Of a DNA stretch of 64,000 bases, positions 42,435 to 50,888 are shown piece after piece (within the stretch, counting starts at the first letter, position 1; every line of letters begins with the position of its first letter). The stretch covers positions 19,770 to 83,769 of the forward strand of contig CAZQJS010000008.1 in assembly GCA_964593725.1 (NCBI GenBank), written 5' to 3'. The position numbers were made by a program, and so were the translations under genes. The notes beneath the pieces are model-generated. The model was not told the DNA's origin. It made no database searches and saw nothing but the letters and a program-made list of their open reading frames with translations. Origin of the DNA: JAIOSM01 sp964593725. GTDB lineage: Bacteria; Desulfobacterota; Desulfobacteria; Desulfobacterales; Desulfobacteraceae.

Positions 42435-45400
42435 AGAAATACCCTATAATTACACCTCAGCAGAAGATAACCAGGTCATTGAGCATCTTTTCGGGTCAAA
42501 GATGGTTAAAGTCATTGAAAAACTCCGGCCCAAGAGGACAACAGGGAGATCTGCCCGCCTGCTCAACAGGTTCATGGGGGACATGTTCATCATTGCAAGA
42601 AACCCTTTTATCTTTCAAAAACTTGTGGATAATCCCATTGAAAGGATCAAATTTGTCCAGGCCTTTGAAAAGGATCTGAACATTATCCAGGACAACTCCA
42701 GTGATGAGGATGTAAAATGGGTAATTAAAAAATGCAGGCACTATCTTAAAAAACTTAAAAAAATAATTCGATCAACATCTTCACGCCAGAAACTGATCAC
42801 AAAGGTGCTTGGACCAATTGTAGGAAAGAAAAACCTCTACTTTGATCCCTTTAATCTTACTTCCCATATAACCGATGCAACAGACTGGCGGCTCTATACA
42901 CCCATAGTAATTATCCGGCCTGATAAAGAGCCCCAGGTACCGGAACTTATTAAAGCCGTGGCAGGGCTTGGCTTGAAAATCATTCCCCGGGGCGGCGGCA
43001 CAGGACTTACGGGCGGAGCAATCCCCCTTTCCAGGCAGTGTGCCATGATCAACACGGAAAAACTTAACAAAATCAGAGGCATTACCTTCCGGCACGACAA
43101 AAATGACAGAAAATTTGCCCTTATTGAAGTTGAAGCAGGTGTTATTACCGAAGATGCAATAAAATTTGCAAAAGCAGAAAAACTGGTGTTTGCGACTGAT
43201 CCCACAAGCTCATGGGCATCCACCATTGGAGGCAATATTGCTGAAAATGCCGGTGGCAAGACAGCACTCAGATGGGGAACAGCCATTGACAACATCTTCT
43301 CCTTTAAAATTGCCATGCCTGACTCTTCAGTCTTAAACGTGGAAAGAGAGGATCATCCCTTAAGAAAAATAATGCCCCGGGACATGGTAACTTTTCTGAT
43401 AAAGGATCAGGCAGGTAATCTTTTAAAGAAAATTGTCATTCCAGGCACTGAGATAAGAAAAGAAGGGCTTGGCAAAGATGTTACCAACAAATATCTCAAT
43501 GGTCTTCCAGGTATTCAAAAGGAGGGCTGCGACGGTATTATAACATCTGCCAAGTTTATCCTGCATCCTGACCCGGATCTGAAAAGGACATTCTGTATTG
43601 AGTTCTTTGGAAATGATATGACTGAAGCAGGAAAGGTAATTACCAAAATTTCCCATGGCTTCAGGCACCAGGAAAAAGGCGCTGCATTGACTGCCCTTGA
43701 ACATTTTGATGCAGAATATATAAAAGCCATCAATTACAAGACAAAGGCAGCAGGGTCAGGCAGTCTTAAAGCTGTTCTGCTGGCTGACATGGCAGCAGAC
43801 ACAAGAACTGACCTTGATCTTGGCACCCAAAAGCTGAACAAGATACTAAAACCCCATGGGCATACATACATAACCATTGCAAAGAGCAGTAAAGAAGCTG
43901 AAAGATTCTGGAGCGACAGAAAAAGACTTGGAGCCATTGCAGCCCACACCAACGCCTTTAAACTAAATGAAGACATTGTCATACCCATTGATGCACTTGC
44001 CGGCTTTGCAGATTATATTGACAGATACAATCTGGAGGAAAAGAGATATAACCTGATTCAAACCATACAGAACCTTACAGGGTTCCTTGAAACAGCAACT
44101 CCCCTGGAAGATATAGAATGGTTTGGAGCAAAAGTAACTCTGGCCATTGACATAGCTGCAAAGGAGCTTAACAGGATCGAGTCTGCACAAAGAGATATTA
44201 TTGAAAATGAGATCCAGTCCAACACATTTTTAAAAGAGCTCCTTAATATCATGCGCGGCTATAATTATATTATCTCAAGTTTAAAAAAGATCCATAAAGA
44301 GACAAGAACACGCCTAATCATCATTGCAACCCACATGCATGCAGGAGATGGTAATATCCACGTTAATATACCCCTCATGTCCAATGACAGGGAAATGATG
44401 CACAGGGCTGCCATGACCGCTGACAATGTAATGAAAAAAGCTGTTGAATTTGGCGGAGCCGTGTCAGGTGAGCATGGCATAGGGGTTACAAAAATCACCC
44501 ACCTTCCTGAAAAAAGATTGCAGGAGTTCATAAAGTACAGGAAAAAAATTGATCCTGAAAAAATCATGAACCCCTACAAACTTACCCGGGCACCCCTTCT
44601 CAATACGATTTATACTCCATCTTTTAATATACTTGAGTTTGAGGCTAATATACTTAAATACGGTGCCCTGGAATCCCTGGCAACAAAAATTGAAAATTGT
44701 GTTAAATGCGGGCGGTGCAAGGCAGACTGCTGTGTATTCTATCCTGGAAGAAACCTTTTTTTCCATCCCAGAAATAAGAACATGGGAATTACCTATCTGA
44801 TTGAGGCGCTCTTATATATTACCCAGAGACGACACACCACAAAATTCCATATTCTTAAATATTTAGAAGAGATAGCAGATCACTGCACAACATGCCATAA
44901 ATGCCTTTCAAACTGCCCTGTCAATATAGATTCAGGTGAGATTGCCATTGCAGCAAGGGAGATACTTGCTGAACACAACTATAAAAAAACCCCTTTTCTC
45001 ACCAGTTTGACCTTAAAATACCTATCATCCACTGACAGAACCATCAACAATGTGTTGAGATTCATCCTTGTCAATACAGGAAGCAAACTACAGAGGGCAG
45101 GATCAAAAATTCTATCTTTAATTCCAGATATAAAATCATTTAAAAGAAAAAACCCCTTTTTGCTGCTTAAGGCTCCCATACCTGTAATGCCGTCCACAAC
45201 ACTCAGTTCCGGCTTAAGGTATTGTGAAGGTGACCAGGCAATCCTGCTTGAGCCTGAAAATCCTGCAAAATATACAGTTTTCTATTTCCCTGGCTGCGGC
45301 AGCGAAAGACTCTTTTCAGACATTGCCAGGGCTTCAATCTTTCTTTTACTGAAAAATTCAGTCAGAGTCATACTGCCACCGCCTTTTCTCTGTTGTGGAT

Positions 45401-46017
45401 TTCCTGCCAGGTCCAATGCAAAAAAGGATCAGTTCAACCGCATTGTTCTAAGTGATACTATTATTTTCTCCCAGATAAAGGGTATGTTCAATGATCTTGA
45501 TTTTGATGCGTGTGTGATAAGCTGCGGAACATGCAGAGAATCCCTTGAAGACCTTGACATACAATCTATATTTCAATGTGAAATACAGGACGTCTCAGAA
45601 TTTATTCTCAATATTAACAATGAGATATCCATTTCCAGGGATTATTATTACCATGCTCCATGCCATGACTCCCTCAGGGGCAGAGGAGTTGAAATATTAA
45701 CAAAAAATAACAGACACAAGGTTACACAAATACCCTGCTGCTGCTCAGAAGCCGGCACCATGGCCATATCCCGGCCTGATATATGTTCTGCAATGCTTGA
45801 GAGAAAGGCAAAGGCCATAAAATCCCATATAAAAAATAACAAAGTTTCAGACACAATTTTAACCAATTGCCCATCCTGCATCCAGGGACTTGGAAAAAAC
45901 AGAGTTTATGGGCCTGAACCTGCCCATATTGCAGTTGAGCTTGCAAAGGAGTGGGGAGATAATTTTGAAACTGAGTTTGTTGAACTTACTGAAACAGCCC
46001 GTATTATTCAATTCTAA
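42418..46017 (+). CDS. Fused FAD-linked oxidase and Fe-S/CCG oxidoreductase, GlcD-GlcF-like
   Basis: 1199 residues with an N-terminal helical region of about 150 residues with no recognised domain. A VAO-type FAD domain follows at about 155-340 (PRGGGTGLTGGA at 190-201), then FAD-oxidase C-terminal domain to about 720, ending in HMHAGDGNIHVNIPLMSN and SGEHGIGVTK. Two Fe4S4 motifs lie near residues 760 (NCVKCGRCKADC) and 822 (CTTCHKCLSNCP), and two CCG domains follow near 958 and 1080 (FLCCGFP, CGTCRESL, HAPCHDSLRG, IPCCCSE). The family includes D-lactate and glycolate dehydrogenases; here both halves are in one chain. Donor and acceptor are not shown. The start overlaps prfC by 17 nt; an odd but plausible coupling. 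Confidence 0.88.
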   Translation: MQESHREIPYNYTSAEDNQVIEHLFGSKMVKVIEKLRPKRTTGRSARLLNRFMGDMFIIARNPFIFQKLVDNPIERIKFVQAFEKDLNIIQDNSSDEDVKWVIKKCRHYLKKLKKIIRSTSSRQKLITKVLGPIVGKKNLYFDPFNLTSHITDATDWRLYTPIVIIRPDKEPQVPELIKAVAGLGLKIIPRGGGTGLTGGAIPLSRQCAMINTEKLNKIRGITFRHDKNDRKFALIEVEAGVITEDAIKFAKAEKLVFATDPTSSWASTIGGNIAENAGGKTALRWGTAIDNIFSFKIAMPDSSVLNVEREDHPLRKIMPRDMVTFLIKDQAGNLLKKIVIPGTEIRKEGLGKDVTNKYLNGLPGIQKEGCDGIITSAKFILHPDPDLKRTFCIEFFGNDMTEAGKVITKISHGFRHQEKGAALTALEHFDAEYIKAINYKTKAAGSGSLKAVLLADMAADTRTDLDLGTQKLNKILKPHGHTYITIAKSSKEAERFWSDRKRLGAIAAHTNAFKLNEDIVIPIDALAGFADYIDRYNLEEKRYNLIQTIQNLTGFLETATPLEDIEWFGAKVTLAIDIAAKELNRIESAQRDIIENEIQSNTFLKELLNIMRGYNYIISSLKKIHKETRTRLIIIATHMHAGDGNIHVNIPLMSNDREMMHRAAMTADNVMKKAVEFGGAVSGEHGIGVTKITHLPEKRLQEFIKYRKKIDPEKIMNPYKLTRAPLLNTIYTPSFNILEFEANILKYGALESLATKIENCVKCGRCKADCCVFYPGRNLFFHPRNKNMGITYLIEALLYITQRRHTTKFHILKYLEEIADHCTTCHKCLSNCPVNIDSGEIAIAAREILAEHNYKKTPFLTSLTLKYLSSTDRTINNVLRFILVNTGSKLQRAGSKILSLIPDIKSFKRKNPFLLLKAPIPVMPSTTLSSGLRYCEGDQAILLEPENPAKYTVFYFPGCGSERLFSDIARASIFLLLKNSVRVILPPPFLCCGFPARSNAKKDQFNRIVLSDTIIFSQIKGMFNDLDFDACVISCGTCRESLEDLDIQSIFQCEIQDVSEFILNINNEISISRDYYYHAPCHDSLRGRGVEILTKNNRHKVTQIPCCCSEAGTMAISRPDICSAMLERKAKAIKSHIKNNKVSDTILTNCPSCIQGLGKNRVYGPEPAHIAVELAKEWGDNFETEFVELTETARIIQF

Positions 46018-46039
46018 TTTTTTAGTCAGGCAGGCACTA

Positions 46040-46077
46040 CATGTAATTATCATGTAATTATAAAGTTGTTAACTTTA
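46040..46077. repeat. 11-bp tandem repeat and short palindrome upstream of rsmE
   Basis: CATGTAATTAT occurs twice in tandem (46040-46050, 46051-46061), directly followed by the inverted repeat TAAAGTT/AACTTTA with a 3-bp spacer (46061-46077). They lie in the 145-bp gap before rsmE; function unknown. Confidence 0.5.
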
Positions 46078-46162
46078 CTGATAATCCCTGATAGGATATA
46101 CCATTATCCATTTGATAAATTTATTAAGTCTTTATAATTATGTCTTTATCACGGTTTGATGT

Positions 46163-46891
46163 ATGAATATTATTCTATTGAGGAAAAACGATTTTATTGA
46201 TCCTGATACAGTTGTACTTAAGGGAAGACGAAAAGAGCATATCCTGAATGTTCTCAAGGGGAAAAAAGGAGAAGATCTTTTTTGCGGGCTTGTTAACGGC
46301 AGTATGGGACCAGGCAGAATTACAGCCATTGATCTGTCAATGGTTAAGCTTAAAGTAACCCTTGAACAGGAACCTCCCCCTGCCCTGCCCCTGACCCTGG
46401 TTCTTGCCCTGCCCAGGCCAAAAATGCTTAAGAGAATACTTGAATCATCAACAGCCCTGGGGGTAAAAAAAATATTTCTTATCAATGCCTGGAGGGTTGA
46501 AAAAAGTTATTGGCAAAGTCCAGTGCTCAGGGATGAAAATATTGATAAAATATTGAGTCTGGGTCTTGAACAGGCCAAAGACACTGTTATGCCGGAATTA
46601 TTTAAAAAAAAACTTTTTACTCCCTTTGTAAAACAGGAACTTAAAACCATTTCAAAAGATTCCATGTGTATCACAGCCCATCCAAAAGCTGAAATACCTT
46701 GCCCCGGAAATATCACCTGCCGGACTACCCTTGTGCTCGGCCCTGAAGGCGGCTTTATTGACCGGGAAATCGAGACTTTAGAAACAATCGGATTTCAATC
46801 CGTGAACCTTGGCAGAAGAATCCTCAGAACAGAGACAGCTGTACCTGTGATCATCTCAAGGCTGTTTTCCACTGCCATTACTTCCCCATAA
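46163..46891 (+). CDS. rsmE: 16S rRNA (uracil-1498-N3)-methyltransferase
   Basis: Methylates U1498 in the decoding region of 16S rRNA. The 242 residues have an N-terminal PUA-like segment (VVLKGRRKEHILNVLKGKKGEDL) and a SPOUT domain (LALPRPKMLKRILESSTALGVKKIFLI, LGPEGGFIDREIETLETIGFQSVNLGRRILRTETA). The GPEGG and LG-RILRTETA motifs are diagnostic. It converges with the sigma-54 regulator gene. Confidence 0.95.
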   Translation: MNIILLRKNDFIDPDTVVLKGRRKEHILNVLKGKKGEDLFCGLVNGSMGPGRITAIDLSMVKLKVTLEQEPPPALPLTLVLALPRPKMLKRILESSTALGVKKIFLINAWRVEKSYWQSPVLRDENIDKILSLGLEQAKDTVMPELFKKKLFTPFVKQELKTISKDSMCITAHPKAEIPCPGNITCRTTLVLGPEGGFIDREIETLETIGFQSVNLGRRILRTETAVPVIISRLFSTAITSP

Positions 46892-46962
46892 CCCTCCTTG
46901 TGAATGGCTGTTGCTGAAGTTTGCAATTAATTGTTGACTTTTAGCCTGAATGTAATGATGTG

Positions 46963-48363
46963 TTAAGGCTGATTGGGAATATTCCATTTTTTCATATATT
47001 TCCAGATGGCAGCACGGCTGAAACCAGTACGCCTTGCTACTTCAGCTTTATTCCAGCCACATTCGGTTAAAAATGTAAAAAGCTTCTCCTTTGAAAGGGG
47101 CAGGCGGATTACCGGCCCAGGCACCCTGGCTGCCAGGGGAGGCGTACCTGGAGGTGAAGGCTTAAAAGATCGTATTTCAACGGGAAGATCCTCCAGATCA
47201 ATTTCCCTGCCTGAGCACAGCACAAAAGCATGCTCAATGGCATTTGCAAGTTCCCGTACATTACCAGGCCAGGGATAATCCAGTATTGCCCGGAGCCCCG
47301 ATGCTGATATCCCTTTTACCATGTTATTGGTCTGATTATTATTAATATTGATAAAATGATTAACTAAAAGGGGTATATCTTCCTTCCGGTCATTGAGCAG
47401 AGGCAGATATATGGGGAAAACCTTAAGCCGGTAATATAAGTCCTCCCTGAAGGTGCCTTGCTGTACAAGGGTTTTCAGATCTTTATTGGTTGCTGTAATA
47501 ACTCTTATATCAATTCTGCGCCTTTTTGATTCACCAACACGCTCTATCTCTTTTTGCTGAAGTACTCTTAAAAGCTTGACTTGAATATAAGGAGATATCT
47601 CACCGATCTCATCTAAAAATATGGTACCTGTGTCTGCCTCTTCAAATCTTCCCCGCCGGGTTTTTACAGCTCCGGTAAATGCCCCTTTTACATGCCCGAA
47701 AAGTTCACTCTCAAGGAGGGATTCAGACAGGGCACTGCAATTTACAATGACAAATGGTTTACCTCTACGCTGGGATATGTTGTGTATGGCACTTGCCACA
47801 AGCTCCTTTCCCGTACCGCTCTCCCCCTGGATTAAAATGGTGACATCACTTGCAGCAGATGCTTTGATAAAGGTGAATACATTCTGCATGACCCGGCTTT
47901 TCCCAATGATTCCCTGGAGGCTGTTCAACTCACCAAGGCGGCGGGTTGCCTCCTCCATTTTAAGGCGTATGTTCTTTAATTGTGTAAGATCAGTTACAGC
48001 TTCAATAACGCCTAAAACTTTTTTGTTGTGATCCTGAATCACCCTTGCATTCTTGGTCACGCTGATTTCATGGCCATCTTTATGATAGAGAATGCATTCT
48101 GTGGGATCAACCTTTCCATATTCAAATATACCACAGTCCCTATAGCCAGTTGGGCAATCCTTTCCAAAACATTTGTTAAAATTAAGCAGCCTGCAGTCAT
48201 GATTAAGAACTTCCTGCTCTTTAAAGCCTGTAATCTGTACCATGGCAGAATTCCAAACAACAATCCTGCCCTGGTTATCAAGGATAAAAATACCATCCCC
48301 AATGGACTCAAGAAGCATTTTTACAAGTTGATTTCCCTTTATCTGGTCTGCAATATCAATCAT
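46963..48363 (-). CDS. Sigma-54 activator with cysteine-rich PAS sensor
   Basis: 466 residues: PAS domain about 12-128, AAA+ domain about 150-390 with Walker A GESGTGKE (180-187), the sigma-54-contacting GAFTGA loop (228-233) and Walker B TIFLDEIGE, then a FIS-type helix-turn-helix (KAEVARRTGFSRAAIWKYMKKW). The PAS contains five cysteines at 57, 65, 70, 77 and 90, with the pattern Cx7Cx4Cx6C, which could hold an Fe-S cluster, heme or disulfide; a redox signal is inferred. It is divergent from an 87-residue gene with a sigma-54 promoter. The start has AGGAAAGGG 5 nt upstream. Confidence 0.92.
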   Translation of the reverse strand: MIDIADQIKGNQLVKMLLESIGDGIFILDNQGRIVVWNSAMVQITGFKEQEVLNHDCRLLNFNKCFGKDCPTGYRDCGIFEYGKVDPTECILYHKDGHEISVTKNARVIQDHNKKVLGVIEAVTDLTQLKNIRLKMEEATRRLGELNSLQGIIGKSRVMQNVFTFIKASAASDVTILIQGESGTGKELVASAIHNISQRRGKPFVIVNCSALSESLLESELFGHVKGAFTGAVKTRRGRFEEADTGTIFLDEIGEISPYIQVKLLRVLQQKEIERVGESKRRRIDIRVITATNKDLKTLVQQGTFREDLYYRLKVFPIYLPLLNDRKEDIPLLVNHFININNNQTNNMVKGISASGLRAILDYPWPGNVRELANAIEHAFVLCSGREIDLEDLPVEIRSFKPSPPGTPPLAARVPGPVIRLPLSKEKLFTFLTECGWNKAEVARRTGFSRAAIWKYMKKWNIPNQP

Positions 48364-48385
48364 GTGAACCCTTTCCTAAAGTGTC

Positions 48386-48405
48386 GTAGCGCTACTTGTA
48401 GCGCC
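48386..48405. promoter_or_regulatory. Candidate operator with three GTAGCGC half-sites
   Basis: The perfect palindrome GTAGCGCTAC (48386-48395) is followed by a second GTAGCGC (48398-48404) 12 bp from the first. It lies between the regulator start and its predicted promoter, about 150 bp from the sigma-54 promoter: a normal enhancer distance and also a place for autoregulation. Confidence 0.55.
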
Positions 48406-48423
48406 ATTTTTATGCATTTCTTC

Positions 48424-48453
48424 ATATTAGTTAACACTTTAACACTTTGTCAA
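48424..48453 (-). promoter_or_regulatory. Predicted sigma-70 promoter for the sigma-54 activator
   Basis: On the minus strand TTGACA (48453-48448), 18 nt, TAATAT (48429-48424). The spacer contains the direct repeat AGTGTTAA twice in tandem, a possible further protein site. Confidence 0.5.
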
Positions 48454-48553
48454 CGTTTTTTAAGAAAACTATTTTTAAAAAAAACACCCTGTATCCTTTT
48501 ATTGCAAGACATTTATCCTGTATATAATTTATATAATTTTAAAAACAGACAAT

Positions 48554-48568
48554 TGGCACAGGAATTGT
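48554..48568 (+). promoter_or_regulatory. Sigma-54 (-24/-12) promoter before the 87-residue gene
   Basis: TGGCAC (48554-48559), 5 nt, TTGT (48565-48568), so GG is followed after 10 nt by GT where the consensus has GC. It is about 80 bp upstream of the start codon and points to the + strand, opposite a sigma-54 activator gene. Confidence 0.75.
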
Positions 48569-48646
48569 AATCTGCAATGTATATCGGGGGCTTGCAATAA
48601 AATTGCGCTGTCTTTTAAAATATTAACCCTTAAAAGGAGGTATTCA

Positions 48647-48910
48647 ATGTATGCATTGATCTATGATGACCGTAACCTTGGTCAATCTGAAAAAAAAGTA
48701 ATATCAGTCCACAAAACCAGGGAAAAGTCGGAAGAAGCGCTGGCACAAAGGCAGAAGAATATGGGCAAAAGAGTATATGAATGCAATACACGTGTTGTCT
48801 GGACAGACAAGGACGTGGCTCCCGGTGATGCTATTGGTGTAAAAGACTTTTCAACATGGCGCCCCGGGGAAGATATACCCGTAGGTGAGCTGAACAGCGA
48901 TGCTGATTAA
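48647..48910 (+). CDS. 87-residue protein under predicted sigma-54 control, unknown function
   Basis: Not recognised. The ATG at 48647 has AAGGAGG 6 nt upstream. The 87 residues are hydrophilic, without signal peptide or membrane segment: MYALIYDDRNLGQSEKKVIS, a charged helix (TREKSEEALAQRQKNMGKRVYE), one Cys in ECNTRVVW, and an acidic C-terminal part (DVAPGDAIGVKDFSTWRPGEDIPVGEL). Given its promoter and strong ribosome-binding site it is probably a highly expressed conditional product, and the likely main target of the divergent activator. Confidence 0.75.
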   Translation: MYALIYDDRNLGQSEKKVISVHKTREKSEEALAQRQKNMGKRVYECNTRVVWTDKDVAPGDAIGVKDFSTWRPGEDIPVGELNSDAD

Positions 48911-48931
48911 TAATATATTATGTAATATTAC

Positions 48932-50509
48932 TTAATCAACCACCAGGCTTTCTCCCACATTCGGCACCATTGCATTAAAACCAATGCTGTTAAGATGATC
49001 TTTGAACTCAATGGACTGCTCTTCTTCACCATGGACAACTGCAATTTTCTTAATATTAAGATTTGATTCCTGTAAGAACCTGATCATCTCTCCCTGATCG
49101 GCATGGGCGCTGAATCCATTCATCTGCTCTACCCTTGCCAGGAGGGGATATTTTTTTCCCAGCATTTTTATCTCAGGAGGCTTACCTTTTCTGCCTGCTT
49201 CCTCCCATTTGCAGCTCAAATCAACAATTCTTCTTCCAAGGGTATGCTGAGCCATGAATCCCACAATGAGAAGTCTGTTTTTTGAATTATGGACTTTATA
49301 TCGCAGATGATGGAGAATCCTGCCTGCTTCACACATACCCGAAGAAGAGATAATAATATGGGACTCTTTTTTCTTCATCACCCTCATGGAATCTTCAACA
49401 GATTCAGTGTACTCGATCTCCTTGAATGTAAAAGGGTTTTCTCCTTTTTCAAGGAATGCCTTATGGGTATCAGGATCATACACTTCAGGATGCTCAGCAT
49501 AAACCCTTGTCATTTTATTACCCAGGGGTGAGTCAACATATATTGGTATACGTGGTACCTCACCCTTATTGTAAAGCTCATGGAGTACATAGACCACGTC
49601 CTGGGTACGGCCGAATGCAAAGGAAGGGATAAGCACGGAACCGCCATCTTCAACGGTTTCATTTATCACCTGCTTCATTCTGACCTTAAGGTCATCAATA
49701 AGACCGTGGTGCCTTGCCCCATAGGTGCTCTCCATGATCAGAAGATCGATATTTTTCATACCATCGGGAAAATTCATTGTGGGATCTTTTATTACAGGAC
49801 TGTTATACCTTCCTATATCACCGGTGTACAGGATATTATACTCTTTTTTATTCTCTTTCACATGAATAAGGCTCATGGCAGATCCGAGAATATGGCCTGC
49901 ATCAAACTGGCTGACACTTACATTCCTGGCAATTGTCACAGGGGTATTATATGGATAGCTGTCAAAATACTCCAGGGCATCCAGGGTATCATCATTATCA
50001 TAAAGGGGTTCAACTATCTCAAGCTCATACTCCTGCATCATTTTCCGTATGGTATCCACATCCAGTGTATGCCGCCCTTTTTTAAGAAGCCGTGAGATCT
50101 TTCCCTTTTCCTTATTTGTAAGTCCACTCTGTTTTGAATCCTTTAATTTATAAAGATGGCTTCTCAATGTCTTATAATTAAGATAATTTGCATCTGATTC
50201 CTGGATATGGGCTGAATCAAGAAGAAGATATTTACAGGCATCAGCAGTGGTTCGTGTGCATATAACCCTGCCTGTGAACCCGTTCTTAACAAGCAAAGGG
50301 ATACGCCCGCAATGGTCAATGTGTGCATGGGATAAAACCATGTTGGTAACGGACTTAGGATCGATCTGAAAACTTTTGTTTTTCAGTGCACTCTCTTTAC
50401 GACGTCCCTGGTACATACCGCAATCCAAAAGAATATTATCATTATTCACATTCAACATGTGCATTGAACCTGTGACTTCTCTCACCGCACCATAAAAAGT
50501 AATATCCAT
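48932..50509 (-). CDS. Metallo-beta-lactamase/beta-CASP RNase-like protein
   Basis: I start it at the ATG at 50509, where AGGAG lies 7 nt upstream and the protein begins MDITFYGAVREVTGS, the standard opening of the family; an upstream frame to 50569 lacks support. The 525 residues carry the zinc motif HAHIDH (61-66), a beta-CASP insert (LIPSFAFGRTQDVVYVLHEL, ISSSGMCEAGRILHHLRY) and the RNA-specificity end (GFSAHADQGEMIRFL, VVHGEEEQ). It is related to CPSF73-type nucleases, so an endo- or exoribonuclease is expected. An insertion of about 90 residues at 100-190 is longer than usual by eye. Confidence 0.9.
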   Translation of the reverse strand: MDITFYGAVREVTGSMHMLNVNNDNILLDCGMYQGRRKESALKNKSFQIDPKSVTNMVLSHAHIDHCGRIPLLVKNGFTGRVICTRTTADACKYLLLDSAHIQESDANYLNYKTLRSHLYKLKDSKQSGLTNKEKGKISRLLKKGRHTLDVDTIRKMMQEYELEIVEPLYDNDDTLDALEYFDSYPYNTPVTIARNVSVSQFDAGHILGSAMSLIHVKENKKEYNILYTGDIGRYNSPVIKDPTMNFPDGMKNIDLLIMESTYGARHHGLIDDLKVRMKQVINETVEDGGSVLIPSFAFGRTQDVVYVLHELYNKGEVPRIPIYVDSPLGNKMTRVYAEHPEVYDPDTHKAFLEKGENPFTFKEIEYTESVEDSMRVMKKKESHIIISSSGMCEAGRILHHLRYKVHNSKNRLLIVGFMAQHTLGRRIVDLSCKWEEAGRKGKPPEIKMLGKKYPLLARVEQMNGFSAHADQGEMIRFLQESNLNIKKIAVVHGEEEQSIEFKDHLNSIGFNAMVPNVGESLVVD

Positions 50510-50673
50510 TCTACTGCTCCTGTTTATTAAATTCCGGATTTTTTTTCCTGCATATCTTTTTCCTTGCATATCAATGATACATGCCCTATAAAAGCATAAT
50601 TAATATACAAGTTACTAAATAAAAAAGCCAGCAGCAATATAATTTAATATGGAAACAGACAAGAGCAGAGGGC

Positions 50674-50859
50674 ATGGTCAGAAAAAAAGGAAAAAACAAG
50701 AAAAAAAAAGCAGATCCTGAACGCAGACAAGCTTTTGAAAGCCTGCCTCCCATCATCAAACAGAGGCTTACAGATGAAGAGGTGCAACTGTTCCTGTATG
50801 CAGAAGAATGGCCGGACACACTTTTTGACAAGCTTAAGGAATTTATCACAACAAACTGA
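50674..50859 (+). CDS. 61-residue lysine-rich hypothetical protein
   Basis: Not recognised. The N-terminal third is highly basic (MVRKKGKNKKKKADPERR) and the rest acidic and probably helical (LTDEEVQLFLYAEEWPDTLFDKLKEF). AGAGG lies about 5 nt before the ATG. It precedes serB by 29 bp on the same strand and may be cotranscribed. The composition change in mid-protein suggests a nucleic-acid-binding tail on a small helical domain; that is inference. Confidence 0.6.
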   Translation: MVRKKGKNKKKKADPERRQAFESLPPIIKQRLTDEEVQLFLYAEEWPDTLFDKLKEFITTN

Positions 50860-50888
50860 TTTTAAAGAATAGAAACAGGACAGATAAA

